A program made the position numbers and the translations under genes. Below, piece by piece: positions 7,723 to 16,729 of a DNA stretch of 64,000 nt (position 1 is the stretch's first letter; every line of letters begins with the position of its first letter). A model generated the notes under the pieces. It was given only the letters and a program-made list of their open reading frames with translations. It was not told the DNA's origin and did not search any database. The stretch comes from JBAXAM01 sp964213355 (lineage in GTDB: Bacteria; Pseudomonadota; Gammaproteobacteria; UBA9339), in NCBI GenBank assembly GCA_964213355.1, contig CAXOVY010000003.1:21295-85294 (forward strand). The letters run 5' to 3'.

Positions 7723-9168
7723 TTAATTGCTATTTTCGATTTTCGCTAGCATTGAGCTGGTTGAGAAATCTTCTTCAAATGGAATAATTATTACTTCACC
7801 ACCATGATCTAGAACATAATCTGCGCCAGCGATTTCATGCGCTTGATAGTCTCCGCCTTTAACTAAAATATCGGGTGCAACTAACTTAATTAAACGCTCG
7901 GGAGTATCTTGAGAAAATGGCACAACCCAATCTACGGAATCTAGTGCGGCTAAAACCAACATGCGCTCTCGTACTTTATTGATTGGGCGCTTTAATCCCT
8001 TCAAACGTCGTACCGAATCATCATCATTTACAGCGATAATTAATCTTTTACCAAGCGATTTTGCTTTTTCCAAATAAATTACATGACCGGGGTGCAAAAT
8101 ATCAAAACAGCCATTGGTCATAACAATTTTTTCGCCATGAGCTTGCGCATCAGCGACTTGTTGGAATAAATGTTCTTCATCTAAAATGCGTGCACGTAGA
8201 TCGTTTTGTTGATGTTGCATGGCGCGCCGTAGCTCAAAAATCGAGACAGCTGCTGCCCCTAGTTTTTTTACTGCTACACCAGCTGCGGCATTAGCAAGTA
8301 CTATAGCGCTTTGCAAATCTTCGCCTGCCGCCATTGCAGCACCTAAAGTGGCAATTACCGAATCACCTGCTCCAGTAACATCATAAACTTCGCGTGCTTT
8401 GGTAGGTAAATGCAGCGCTGGTTTGCCTTCGGATATTAAACTCATGCCATGAGCTCCGCGAGTAACTAGGATTGCTTGAAACTCATTTTGCCGTAATAAT
8501 TGTAAGGCTTTTGTTTCAATTTCGGCATTATTGTCGCAGTGGCCAACCACTGCTTCAAATTCAGACAGGTTCGGTGTTATCACTGTAGCACCACGATAAA
8601 TACTAAAGTCTTTGCTTTTTGGATCAACTAAAATTATCTTTTGCATTTTACGCGCCAGATCAAGTAGTTTTGCTATTTGACGTAGGGTTCCTTTGCCATA
8701 ATCAGAAAAAATAACTACGTCACTGTCCGCTAGTTTGCCTGCATATGCAGTAAAAAAAGCTTCTTCATTCCACTCTTTAAAGTTCTCTTCTTGGTCTAAG
8801 CGAATTAACTGCTGATTGCGTCCAATAACACGTAGTTTGCTAATTGTTGGGCTGTTAGGTACACGTAATAAGCAACTTTCTACTTGTGCTTGTTCTAAAA
8901 GGTTTTCTAAAAGCTTTGCGTTCTCGTCTGTGCCAACTAAACTTAAAAGGCAGGCTCGACCACCTAAGGAACAGATGTTGAGAGCAACGTTGCCGGCACC
9001 ACCAACGCGTTCTTCAATTTGGTGTATATTCACTACTGGTACGGGGGCTTCAGGAGAAATTCGCGCAACATCACCATGCCAATAGCGATCAAGCATGACA
9101 TCGCCAACCACAAGAACTTTAGCTTTTTCGAATGCTGGTATTTTGATTTTTGTTTTATTTATGCTCAT
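7723..9168 (-). CDS. hldE: Bifunctional heptose-7-phosphate kinase / heptose-1-phosphate adenylyltransferase
   Basis: Full-length two-domain HldE (481 residues). The N-terminal PfkB/ribokinase domain (about 1-320) ends with the anion-hole signature GAGDSVIAT. The C-terminal cytidylyltransferase-like domain (about 345-481) has GCFDILHPGH with the HxGH nucleotide motif. It phosphorylates D-glycero-D-manno-heptose 7-phosphate at C1 and later adds AMP. It overlaps the end of ogt by 14 bases and is followed by hldD. Confidence 0.97.
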   Translation of the reverse strand: MSINKTKIKIPAFEKAKVLVVGDVMLDRYWHGDVARISPEAPVPVVNIHQIEERVGGAGNVALNICSLGGRACLLSLVGTDENAKLLENLLEQAQVESCLLRVPNSPTISKLRVIGRNQQLIRLDQEENFKEWNEEAFFTAYAGKLADSDVVIFSDYGKGTLRQIAKLLDLARKMQKIILVDPKSKDFSIYRGATVITPNLSEFEAVVGHCDNNAEIETKALQLLRQNEFQAILVTRGAHGMSLISEGKPALHLPTKAREVYDVTGAGDSVIATLGAAMAAGEDLQSAIVLANAAAGVAVKKLGAAAVSIFELRRAMQHQQNDLRARILDEEHLFQQVADAQAHGEKIVMTNGCFDILHPGHVIYLEKAKSLGKRLIIAVNDDDSVRRLKGLKRPINKVRERMLVLAALDSVDWVVPFSQDTPERLIKLVAPDILVKGGDYQAHEIAGADYVLDHGGEVIIIPFEEDFSTSSMLAKIENSN

Positions 9169-9640
9169 GCTGCAACATCCATTTTTTAATTTTTAAAAAA
9201 TCATTGCAGGTTTTACCACAATATCCGCCGAGTCCTGCTTTGGCAACCACGCGATGGCAAGGGATAACTATTGGAATAGGGTTGCGTCGACAAGCATTAC
9301 CAATCACTCTGGGATTGGTGCCAATTTTTTGTGCTAATTCGCCGTAAGTTACAGTTTTGCCACAAGGAATTTTTTGTAGAGCGCGCCAGATTTTTTTTTG
9401 TAGTGGCGTACCTTTTGCTTGAATTGGCAGTTTAAATTGTAGCCTGGGGCTACAAAAATATTTTTTGATTTTGGCAACAATTTGATGTGCCAAGGAATCT
9501 TGCGCAGCAAGCAACTGCGCGCGAGTTGACAAAAATTGAATTTTTGTCAACTCTTTATCAACAATTGTTAAGCCTAACTTACCCAGAGGACTAGTAATAG
9601 CACAGTTATACTGTTGTGCTTGCAGCTGTTTCGCCTTCAT
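9155..9640 (-). CDS. ogt: Methylated-DNA--protein-cysteine methyltransferase
   Basis: Suicide DNA-repair protein that moves a methyl group from O6-methylguanine to its own cysteine. The active site reads PCHRV with Cys128. Upstream are the helix-turn-helix region TYGELAQKIG and the arginine-finger region RVIGNACRRNP. At 161 residues it is an Ogt-like single-domain protein. The start overlaps the end of rplS by about 35 bases, unusual but supported by continuous family similarity; a downstream start would remove little. Confidence 0.93.
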   Translation of the reverse strand: MKAKQLQAQQYNCAITSPLGKLGLTIVDKELTKIQFLSTRAQLLAAQDSLAHQIVAKIKKYFCSPRLQFKLPIQAKGTPLQKKIWRALQKIPCGKTVTYGELAQKIGTNPRVIGNACRRNPIPIVIPCHRVVAKAGLGGYCGKTCNDFLKIKKWMLQHEHK

Positions 9641-9995
9641 CTTTTTTTACTATTTTTTCACGAATACGTGCTTTGCGGCCAGAAAGTTCGCGCAGATGAT
9701 AAAGCTTAGCTTTACGCACATCACCAGAGCGTTTAAGCGTAATACTATCAATTTGTGGACTATAAGTTTGAAATACGCGTTCCACTCCTTCGTCATGAGA
9801 AATTTTACGGACAGTGAAGGAGGAGTTCAGGCCACGATTTTTTTTGGCAATGACAATCCCTTCGTAGGTCTGCAGGCGCTCGCGTTCGCCCTCTTTAATT
9901 TTGACTTTAACAACAACTGTATCGCCAGCACAAAATTTCGGTATTTTTTTGTTAGCTGTTTGTTCTTTTTCAAGCTGCTCGATTATGTGATACAT
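9606..9995 (-). CDS. rplS: Ribosomal protein L19
   Basis: Large-subunit protein at the subunit interface. The 129 residues include the typical FCAGDTVVVKVKIKEGERERLQ region and YHLRELSGRKARIREK. The C-terminus has a short Glu/Ala/Thr extension beyond the usual 115. It is the last gene of the rpsP-rimM-trmD-rplS operon, eight bases after trmD. Confidence 0.97.
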   Translation of the reverse strand: MYHIIEQLEKEQTANKKIPKFCAGDTVVVKVKIKEGERERLQTYEGIVIAKKNRGLNSSFTVRKISHDEGVERVFQTYSPQIDSITLKRSGDVRKAKLYHLRELSGRKARIREKIVKKDEGETAASTTV

Positions 9996-10003
9996 AAACT
10001 ACC

Positions 10004-10750
10004 TCAAGATGATGATTGTTTTGTTTCTTCAATAAATTCATTTAATAACATACTATCAGTTGCTGTCAACTCGATTTTCGTTAATAATTCTGGTCGCCGT
10101 TCCCAAGTTCGTCCCAAAGCTTGTTTTCGGCGCCAGCGAGCGATTGCCCCATGGTCGCCACTTAATAATACCCTGGGAACGCTTGAGTTCGCAATGAATT
10201 CCGGTCTGGTATAGTGCGGATAGTCAAGTAATCCATAAGCAAAAGAATCTTGCTTGGCCGAATCTGCATCTCCTAATGCTCCTGGAAGTTGCCGAGTAAT
10301 AGTGTCAATTACCACCATAGCAGCGAGTTCCCCACCGCTCAAAACATAGTCACCAATTGAAATTTCAGTATCTATTTCGGCCTTAACTAAGCGTTCATCA
10401 ATCCCTTCATAACGACCGGCAAGCAAAATCAAATGTTTTTTGGCGGTAAGCTCAGTTACTAATTTTTGATCTAATAATTTTCCCTGTGGTGTTAAGTAAA
10501 CTACTAGGGATGGTTCGCTATTGGCTAAACGCGCGGCCTGAAGTGCTATTTGTAAAGGCTCAAATAACATTACCATGCCTGGACCACCACCATACGGACT
10601 GTCATCAACTTTGTGATATTTATCCTTGGTATAATCACGCGGATTCCAACAATTAAGCGTAATTAGCCCGTTTTCTTTGGCGTGGCCAACTATACCGCAG
10701 TCAAGTGCGGTGAACATTTGAGGAAAAAGTGTGATAATGTCGAATTGCAT
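10004..10750 (-). CDS. trmD: tRNA (guanine-N1-)-methyltransferase
   Basis: Methylates G37 next to the anticodon using S-adenosylmethionine, preventing +1 frameshifts. Trefoil-knot SPOUT fold: knot signatures LAGRYEGIDERL and SIGDYVLSGGELAA are present, and DDSPYGGGPGMV occurs near the N-terminus. The 248 residues match the family. Its start abuts the rimM stop and it is followed by rplS. Confidence 0.97.
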   Translation of the reverse strand: MQFDIITLFPQMFTALDCGIVGHAKENGLITLNCWNPRDYTKDKYHKVDDSPYGGGPGMVMLFEPLQIALQAARLANSEPSLVVYLTPQGKLLDQKLVTELTAKKHLILLAGRYEGIDERLVKAEIDTEISIGDYVLSGGELAAMVVIDTITRQLPGALGDADSAKQDSFAYGLLDYPHYTRPEFIANSSVPRVLLSGDHGAIARWRRKQALGRTWERRPELLTKIELTATDSMLLNEFIEETKQSSS

Positions 10751-11248
10751 CTAAAAATCCTGCTGCCAGTCTACTTGAATAATTTTTTTTGCCAAATCAA
10801 CGTTAAGGATTATGTTTGAAATATAAGGAATCAGGCGTTTGCGATCTCCAGCTACAATTAACACGTCATTTGCTCCAGTTGCCATCAAATCTTGCACTAC
10901 CCCAAACTCAATTTCTTGTAAATTAATCACTTTTAAACCAATAAGGTCCATCCAATAATATTCATTAGGTTGTAATTTCGGCAGCTGTTTTTGCCAAACA
11001 GCAATTTTAGTATTGGTAAAATTTTGTGCTTCTTCCGGAGAGCTGCAATTTGGTAGCTTTACAATGATATTGTCAGAATGTTCTCGACTAGCTTCAACAC
11101 GAATTTCTTCCCATGAATTGTTTCTTTGGATCAACCATGGCCTAAAATCGATAATATTTCTTTTTGGGCTAGTGAATGAATTAATCTTAATCCAACCCCG
11201 AACACCGAAAGTTTTTCCAAAACTGCCGATAATTATATGGTTAGACAT
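10751..11248 (-). CDS. rimM: Ribosome maturation factor RimM
   Basis: Assembly factor for the 30S head; binds S19. It has an N-terminal RimM domain (GSFGKTFGVRGWIKI, first 20 residues) and a C-terminal PRC-barrel (YYWMDLIGLKV, then VLIV and the LIPYI end region). It is 165 residues long, in family range. It starts 14 bases after rpsP and touches trmD without a gap. Confidence 0.95.
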   Translation of the reverse strand: MSNHIIIGSFGKTFGVRGWIKINSFTSPKRNIIDFRPWLIQRNNSWEEIRVEASREHSDNIIVKLPNCSSPEEAQNFTNTKIAVWQKQLPKLQPNEYYWMDLIGLKVINLQEIEFGVVQDLMATGANDVLIVAGDRKRLIPYISNIILNVDLAKKIIQVDWQQDF

Positions 11249-11262
11249 ATTTAGAGAGAGAA

Positions 11263-11628
11263 TTACTTAGCTTCTGCAGGAGTTGTTTCTTCTTTAGTCT
11301 CAGTTGCCGCTGCCGCAGCCTTAGCCTTCTCTTTTACGCGTGTTTTACGTGCGGTGCTTTTTACTTTTCTTTTTTCAAGAAGTTCAGGTTTGGTCAGTTC
11401 GCACAAAAGATGTGTTACTCTTTCAGAAGGTTGTGCGCCTTGACTTATCCAATGATTAATGCGTTCTTGATTAAGTTCAAGGCGTTTTTCGCCGCCAGTT
11501 GCAATTGGATTAAAATAACCCAAACGCTCAAGATAACAACCATCACGTGATGCACGACGATCTGCGGCAACTACCGTATAAAACGGTCTTTTATTAGTAC
11601 CACCTCTAGATAAGCGAATTACTACCAT
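11263..11628 (-). CDS. rpsP: Ribosomal protein S16
   Basis: Small-subunit assembly protein; the first 80 residues carry the S16 fold (MVVIRLSRGGTNKRPFYTVV, then RDGCYLERLGYFNP). After that is a 35-residue Lys/Ala/Glu-rich extension beyond the usual 82-90 residues, probably disordered. First gene of the rpsP-rimM-trmD-rplS-ogt-hldE-hldD run. Confidence 0.96.
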   Translation of the reverse strand: MVVIRLSRGGTNKRPFYTVVAADRRASRDGCYLERLGYFNPIATGGEKRLELNQERINHWISQGAQPSERVTHLLCELTKPELLEKRKVKSTARKTRVKEKAKAAAAATETKEETTPAEAK

Positions 11629-11779
11629 CTGGATTTATAACCTCTTTTTATTTCATCAGGCGGACGATTGTACGTGAAAAATTTTAGTTTGCAAAGAACA
11701 AAAAACGCGAAATAGTAATGTTCTCTAATGAAATACGAAATGAGGGCATAAAATATGGCTATAAGAGAAGTTTATCACG

Positions 11780-12270
11780 ATGAATAATAAAGAAACTTTA
11801 CAGCTGCAGATTATAGAAAAGTTTAATGAAAAGAGGCTGGGTCAAGGCGAAGCTAGCCGATTTTAAAAATAAGCTGTCGCCAGATAAGAAGGTTGTTAAA
11901 GGCCTACAGACAACTACTAAAGAAAGATATCTTGATTTTGACCCAACCTTTTTAAAAGAAAAATTATTCAAGAATTATAATATCAAGGTATCAAGAGAAA
12001 CCCTGCGGAAATGGTTTATGGCTGAAAATATTTGGATAGCAAAAGGTCGCAGAAAATAAGGATTTATCAGATGGTGGGGATTAATGATATTGAAACTGCT
12101 AATAAGTTTTTACCTGGGTTCGCTGAAAAATTCAATCAGAAATTTTCTGTTGAACCCAAAAACAAAAACGATGCACATCGGCAATTACAGTTTAGCGATG
12201 AAGAATTAAACTTAATTTTTAGTGTTCAAACTACAAGAACTACGCACAAAACTTCAAAGAGCAGTTTGTG
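11780..12270 (+). pseudogene. Decayed ISNCY-type transposase remnant
   Basis: Three pieces in different frames resemble one transposase. Piece 1 starts at 11780 (MNNKETLQLQIIEKFNEKR), like the N-terminal helix-turn-helix, and stops after 29 codons. Piece 2 (about 11826-12059) contains the winged region with YLDFDPTFLKEKL and VSRETLRKWFM. Piece 3 (from about 12060) contains GINDIETANKFLPGF and a KNDAHRQL end region, like the ISNCY C-terminus. The catalytic core of some 200 residues that should join pieces 2 and 3 is missing. At least two frameshifts and one large deletion make it inactive. Confidence 0.7.
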
Positions 12271-13126
12271 TTTTCATATCGCTTGATTCAGATAGCCAGG
12301 ACATCGGAGTAAAGTTATAATCACCATCTTTCTTGAAGTGTAAAAAACCATACAGCATAAGAAGTAATCCCAAGACCCGATTGGTGTCAAACAGGCTGCC
12401 AGTACCAAAGTTCTGGGACATAAAACCAATTGCCATAATGAGATCTGCTCCCACAATGACTAAATATCCTAAAGATAAATAAAAAAGGCTTCTTTTTTTG
12501 CAAATATTTAAACACAACATTGCCAAGGTAAAATTAGCTACGTAAAAGCTGGTAATGTATATTTCAAAGCACTTGCTACTTGATAACTCTGCATGGTTGT
12601 TTTTCCATGCAAATGCAGACAGGAAAGAAGATAAAATAATTCCTATAATTAGAACGACCATCCCATAAGTTTTATATTTGGATTTTGAACCGCCGGAGAA
12701 ACTATAAGCTAAGATGCATGCCCATGCCGCAAATTCAAACAGCAAACAACAAGCATATATTAGGTGATGTATGACTAGTTCGGTATTCGTTGTGCTAAAA
12801 AATGAAGCCTTGATATGCAGTATATTAAATAAAATTTGATAAAGAGCATTTGGTATTATTACGAAAGAGAATGACAAAACAAAAAACCCAAAGGGACGTT
12901 TGGCTTCTTTAGTAGCGTTCTTCCATAGCCAGAAAGCAAAAAGTGCCATAATAATATTTAGTGTTGTGTCTCCTGTGGTAGCCAGAAGACCGGCATATTC
13001 ATTATTAGGGAGATAAGTTTTTAATAGGTAATATAATATTGCATAGATTGCCCATATCCCAATAAAGTATGTAATGGATAAGTTTTTGCTTTGTTCTTCT
13101 TTGATGGATACGTCCGTGTTTTTCAT
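12254..13126 (-). CDS. Multi-pass inner-membrane protein, unknown function
   Basis: No family recognised. The 290 residues contain roughly eight hydrophobic helices from about residue 20 to 265, with short charged ends and no appended kinase or cyclase domain. AGGA lies about nine bases before the ATG. The 3' end runs into the decayed transposase remnant, so the last residues may derive from the insertion rather than the original gene. The topology resembles the membrane sensor halves of signalling proteins, but nothing proves that. Confidence 0.7.
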   Translation of the reverse strand: MKNTDVSIKEEQSKNLSITYFIGIWAIYAILYYLLKTYLPNNEYAGLLATTGDTTLNIIMALFAFWLWKNATKEAKRPFGFFVLSFSFVIIPNALYQILFNILHIKASFFSTTNTELVIHHLIYACCLLFEFAAWACILAYSFSGGSKSKYKTYGMVVLIIGIILSSFLSAFAWKNNHAELSSSKCFEIYITSFYVANFTLAMLCLNICKKRSLFYLSLGYLVIVGADLIMAIGFMSQNFGTGSLFDTNRVLGLLLMLYGFLHFKKDGDYNFTPMSWLSESSDMKTQTAL

Positions 13127-13166
13127 GTCTTTGATTCCTGGTTTACGAAAAAAGTTGCATATGCTT

Positions 13167-13179
13167 CACACTAAGTGTG
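13167..13179. promoter_or_regulatory. 13-bp palindrome upstream of the membrane-protein gene
   Basis: CACACTAAGTGTG, a perfect dyad around one central base, 41 bases upstream of the start of the 290-residue membrane protein. Operator-like by shape only. Confidence 0.25.
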
Positions 13180-13379
13180 CCGCATTATATGGCGTAAGTT
13201 GCTGGATCGTCAATCGTTTGTGTGTTTAAAATATATTTTCCGGACAAAGTCAAACAGTTAAGTTATCTTCTGTTGGTTTGAACTTTTTTGCCTGTGCAAT
13301 TATAGTGACGGTTGTATGTTTTTTGTATAGATTAGCAAAATTTAGATATATATTATAAAACAAATTATAGAGATAGATA

Positions 13380-14810
13380 ATGAATAGGAAAATTTTAAAA
13401 ATAGCTATAATTTATTTACCGTTACTTATAGCCAATCCTGTTTTGGCTCATGCCTCTTTAGAGCAAACTCAAGCAAAAATTAACAAGCTTTTACAACACT
13501 TCGATCCGAATATTAATGCTGGTATCATGGTGCAATCGTTAGCTACTGGCAAAATTCTTTATCAAAAAAATGCTAATCAATTGTTTGTGCCGGCAAGTGT
13601 ACTGAAGGTTTTCCCTGCTGCGGCTGCACTTGCTTTTTTAGGGTCAGATTATTATTTTCAAACTAAAATATTGGCAAAAGATGTAGCCATAAATGAAGGG
13701 GTTTTAAAAGACGATCTTTATTTCTATTTTGATGGTGATCCGTCTTTAACCGAGCAAGATGTTGCTAACTTAGTGGCAACGATTGCCCAATTTGGTATTC
13801 ATACTATCAATAGTAATATTTACATCGATGACACGGTTTTTGATCAAGAACTTTCTGGACCTGGTTGGATGTGGGATGAGCGCAACTTTTGTTATGCCGC
13901 TCCAACAAGCGCAATTAGTATTGATAAAAATTGTCTGCCTATGCAATTAACTGCAGCCTTAAGACCCAATCAGCCCGCGATTTTATCTTACGATTATCAT
14001 GAAAAGTTTATATCGATAATAAATCAAGTTGCTTCAAGAAACCCCAGGGACAATGATTGCCAGCTTAATTTACACGCCACCCATAATAATTTTTATTCGC
14101 TCACTGGTTGTATAGCGCCAAATACCAAACAAGATTTGCTCATTGCGGTTCGCAACGTACGCTTATATGCTAAAAATATAATTCTTGAGCAACTGCGTGT
14201 TAATAATATTAGGTTTTTGGGAGAAATTAAATTTCAAAGCATACCAGTTGGCAAACCACTGTATACTTTGGCCGCACACAAATCTGAACCCCTGGCTGCA
14301 CTGTTAAAAACCATGATGAAAAAATCGGACAACTTAATCGCTGACGCAATCTACAAAAAATTAGGCTATAGCTTTTTTCATAAATCAGGAACTTGGCAAA
14401 ATGGCGGAAAAGCAGTTGTGAATATTCTTACACCAAAAGCTAATATCGATTTCAAAAAAATGCGGATTGTAGATGGTTCAGGATTATCACGTTACAATCT
14501 GGTCTCGCCTGCACAATTAGTGGCAGTGCTGCGCTATGCTTATCATGATAAAAAGATTAACTATGCTTTTACCAATTCTTTATCAGTGGCTGGTGCTGAT
14601 GGCACTTTAAAATATCATATGCCTAACCTAAAAGGACGGGTCTATGCCAAAACAGGGAATATGGAAGGTGTTTCATCACTTGCCGGCTATATTAGAACAG
14701 CAAGTCAGGGGAATGTGGCTTTTGCGATTACTATCAATTCCTTTTTAAATAATCATCAAAGATATCGGCAGCTGCAGGATAACATTTGCACTCTTTTGGT
14801 GGGGATGTAG
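13380..14810 (+). CDS. dacB: D-alanyl-D-alanine carboxypeptidase/endopeptidase (PBP4 type)
   Basis: Periplasmic class C penicillin-binding protein that trims or cuts peptidoglycan cross-links. Signal peptide at residues 1-25 (cut after VLAHA). The three active-site motifs are present: SVLK with nucleophile Ser73, SDN near residue 320, and KTG near the C-terminus (YAKTGNMEG). The 476 residues match the family. It stands alone, with converging fmt five bases beyond its end. The 250-bp upstream region is AT-rich, with TATAAA-like sequence near 13357. Confidence 0.93.
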   Translation: MNRKILKIAIIYLPLLIANPVLAHASLEQTQAKINKLLQHFDPNINAGIMVQSLATGKILYQKNANQLFVPASVLKVFPAAAALAFLGSDYYFQTKILAKDVAINEGVLKDDLYFYFDGDPSLTEQDVANLVATIAQFGIHTINSNIYIDDTVFDQELSGPGWMWDERNFCYAAPTSAISIDKNCLPMQLTAALRPNQPAILSYDYHEKFISIINQVASRNPRDNDCQLNLHATHNNFYSLTGCIAPNTKQDLLIAVRNVRLYAKNIILEQLRVNNIRFLGEIKFQSIPVGKPLYTLAAHKSEPLAALLKTMMKKSDNLIADAIYKKLGYSFFHKSGTWQNGGKAVVNILTPKANIDFKKMRIVDGSGLSRYNLVSPAQLVAVLRYAYHDKKINYAFTNSLSVAGADGTLKYHMPNLKGRVYAKTGNMEGVSSLAGYIRTASQGNVAFAITINSFLNNHQRYRQLQDNICTLLVGM

Positions 14811-14815
14811 TGGGG

Positions 14816-15766
14816 TTAAGAAACTAATTTTTTATCTACCGCGAAAAGCTGTTGGTGGGCATTGAGAATATCTTTTACTGGTAGTGGTTTTCCGCCGGGG
14901 AGTTGAATTTTTAGTAGACGTAATATTTCTTTTCCAGTTACGATATCAATTCCATTTTTGTTTGATTGATCAATTGTTCCTGGGGTAGCAGCAGTGATTT
15001 TTTGTGACATGTTATTTTGCGCTTCTGCTTGCCAAATACGAATAGTTAAGCCATCAATTTCAGTGTAAGCAATTGGCCATGGGTTAAAAGCGCGAATCAT
15101 GCAATCTAGTTCTTGAGCACTTTTATGCCAATCAATTTTACCTTCTTCTTTGGTAAGCTTTTTTGCGTAAGTCGTTTGTGCATCATTTTGCGCTGTGATT
15201 TTTGCTGTGCCAATTTCAATTTTGTTTATGGTTTCAAGCAATAACTTTGCGCCCAACTCAGCTGTTTTGATAAATAATGTTGCTGTAGTATCGGTGTGTC
15301 CTATTGGCAGGGTTTCTTGTTTATAGATGCCGCCAGTGTCAAGTCCCATATCCATTTGCATGATTGTCACGCCAGTTATTTGATCGTGAGCTTCAATGGC
15401 TCTTTGGATTGGTGCAGCGCCACGCCAGCGAGGCAGCAGAGATGGGTGGATATTAGCGCAGCCAAATTTGAAACTATTGAGTACAGTTTCTGGCAAAATC
15501 ATGCCATAGGCAATATTAATTAAAATGTCAGCGGCCAAATCTTGTAATTGTTTTTGTACAATTGGGTCTTTTAAGGTTGTTGGTTGATATATGGGTAAAT
15601 TGTGGGCGAGAGCGAATTTTTTTATTGGGTTTGCTGTTATTTTTTGTCCTCTTCCTGCGGGGCGGTCTGGCTGCGTGTAAATTGCGCAAATTTTGTGAGG
15701 CGAATTTAGTAAGGCTCTTAAAGCGGGTAGGGCAAATTCTGCGGTGCCAGCAAAAATTATTTTCAT
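14816..15766 (-). CDS. fmt: Methionyl-tRNA formyltransferase
   Basis: Formylates initiator Met-tRNA using 10-formyltetrahydrofolate. The N-terminal formyltransferase domain has FAGTAEFALPAL at the start, the catalytic region NIHPSLLPRWRGAAPI and MQMDMGLDTGG. The C-terminal beta-barrel tRNA-binding domain completes 316 residues. It follows def on the same strand, with a cupin gene in between; the stop/start junction with the cupin has no gap. The initiator tRNA it acts on is also in this window. Confidence 0.96.
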   Translation of the reverse strand: MKIIFAGTAEFALPALRALLNSPHKICAIYTQPDRPAGRGQKITANPIKKFALAHNLPIYQPTTLKDPIVQKQLQDLAADILINIAYGMILPETVLNSFKFGCANIHPSLLPRWRGAAPIQRAIEAHDQITGVTIMQMDMGLDTGGIYKQETLPIGHTDTTATLFIKTAELGAKLLLETINKIEIGTAKITAQNDAQTTYAKKLTKEEGKIDWHKSAQELDCMIRAFNPWPIAYTEIDGLTIRIWQAEAQNNMSQKITAATPGTIDQSNKNGIDIVTGKEILRLLKIQLPGGKPLPVKDILNAHQQLFAVDKKLVS

Positions 15767-16123
15767 TTAGACTCTTCCATAAACATCATCCAATCTGATT
15801 ATATCGTCTTCTCCCAGATATGATCCAATTTGTACTTCGGTAATTATTGCTAAAGCAGTAGTAAAATTTTCCATGCGGTGAGCGGTACCAATTGAGATAA
15901 ACACATGGTCATTAACTTGGTGAGTTTTTACTGTTTCGTCAATAGTTATTGTTGGACTACCAGCAACTACTACCCAGTGTTCAGAGCGTTTAGAGTGTTT
16001 TTGGAGCGATAAGCGGCCACCAGGATTAACTGTAATAATTTTTATTTGGTAATTTTCTGCCAATGCAAGTGTTTGATAAGTTCCCCAGGGGCGAGTGTAC
16101 ACTTTGCCAGTTTCATTGATCAT
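15767..16123 (-). CDS. Cupin protein, mannose-6-phosphate isomerase type II C-terminal domain
   Basis: 118-residue single cupin. The sequence matches the C-terminal isomerase domain of bifunctional type II phosphomannose isomerases: RPWGTYQTL, the metal-binding LQKHSKRSEHWVVV region and EVQIGSYLGEDDIIRLDD. The N-terminal guanylyltransferase domain of those 470-residue enzymes is absent. It probably interconverts fructose-6-phosphate and mannose-6-phosphate for surface sugars. It lies between def and fmt and is apparently co-transcribed with them; metabolically it is out of place there. Confidence 0.85.
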   Translation of the reverse strand: MINETGKVYTRPWGTYQTLALAENYQIKIITVNPGGRLSLQKHSKRSEHWVVVAGSPTITIDETVKTHQVNDHVFISIGTAHRMENFTTALAIITEVQIGSYLGEDDIIRLDDVYGRV

Positions 16124-16169
16124 ACATAACCTGTAATTTTATTTGCTATACAATTGATATGATATAGTG

Positions 16170-16679
16170 CTATCTCAGTTTTTTCATCTTTTTTTCTAGC
16201 AGAGCACGCTTTAGTTTTGACAAATGGTCAATATAAAGAATCCCATTTAAATGATCACATTCATGTTGGATACAACGTGCGAGATAACCATCCGCGGAAA
16301 ACTCAACTTGATCGCCGCAGGCAGTAAGTGTTTTAGCTTTAATGCTGGTTGCGCGTTTGACTTCGGCGCGAATGTTTTCTGGGAAAACCGACATGCAACC
16401 TTCTTCGGCAATGTTATGTCCTTCTTGTGCGGTGATTTGTGGATTTATTAAACAAAGTACATTGTTGTCGTCATCCATAGAATTAATTACGATAATGCTT
16501 GGTGGCTGTTCAATATCTAATTGGGTTGCTGCTAGTGCTGCGCAGCCTTCAGTGTTAGCTAAAGTTTCTAGCATATTTTTTATGGTTTTTTTTATTTTGG
16601 CCGAGTTAACATTAGTTACTTTGTTACTTTTACGACGTAGGCGTAAATCCGGGTATTGTAGGATTTGCAAAATTGACAT
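16170..16679 (-). CDS. def: Peptide deformylase
   Basis: Metalloenzyme that removes the formyl group from nascent proteins. Motif 2 (EGCMS, Cys95) and motif 3 (QHECDH, His139, Glu140, His143) supply the metal ligands and general base. Motif 1 is altered: where most enzymes have GxGLAATQ, this has CAALAATQ (residues 46-53), so both conserved glycines are replaced. The 169 residues are the usual length. It is divergent from dprA, a common gammaproteobacterial order. Confidence 0.93.
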   Translation of the reverse strand: MSILQILQYPDLRLRRKSNKVTNVNSAKIKKTIKNMLETLANTEGCAALAATQLDIEQPPSIIVINSMDDDNNVLCLINPQITAQEGHNIAEEGCMSVFPENIRAEVKRATSIKAKTLTACGDQVEFSADGYLARCIQHECDHLNGILYIDHLSKLKRALLEKKMKKLR

Positions 16680-16729
16680 AGAGTTTACCGATCTCTTGTT
16701 AGTTAATACTAAAAATTATAGCATACCCA

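Noticed and set aside
9696..10214. 172-codon plus-strand frame opposite rplS and trmD
   Set aside because: It is entirely antisense to two certain genes and shows no family pattern or ribosome-binding site.
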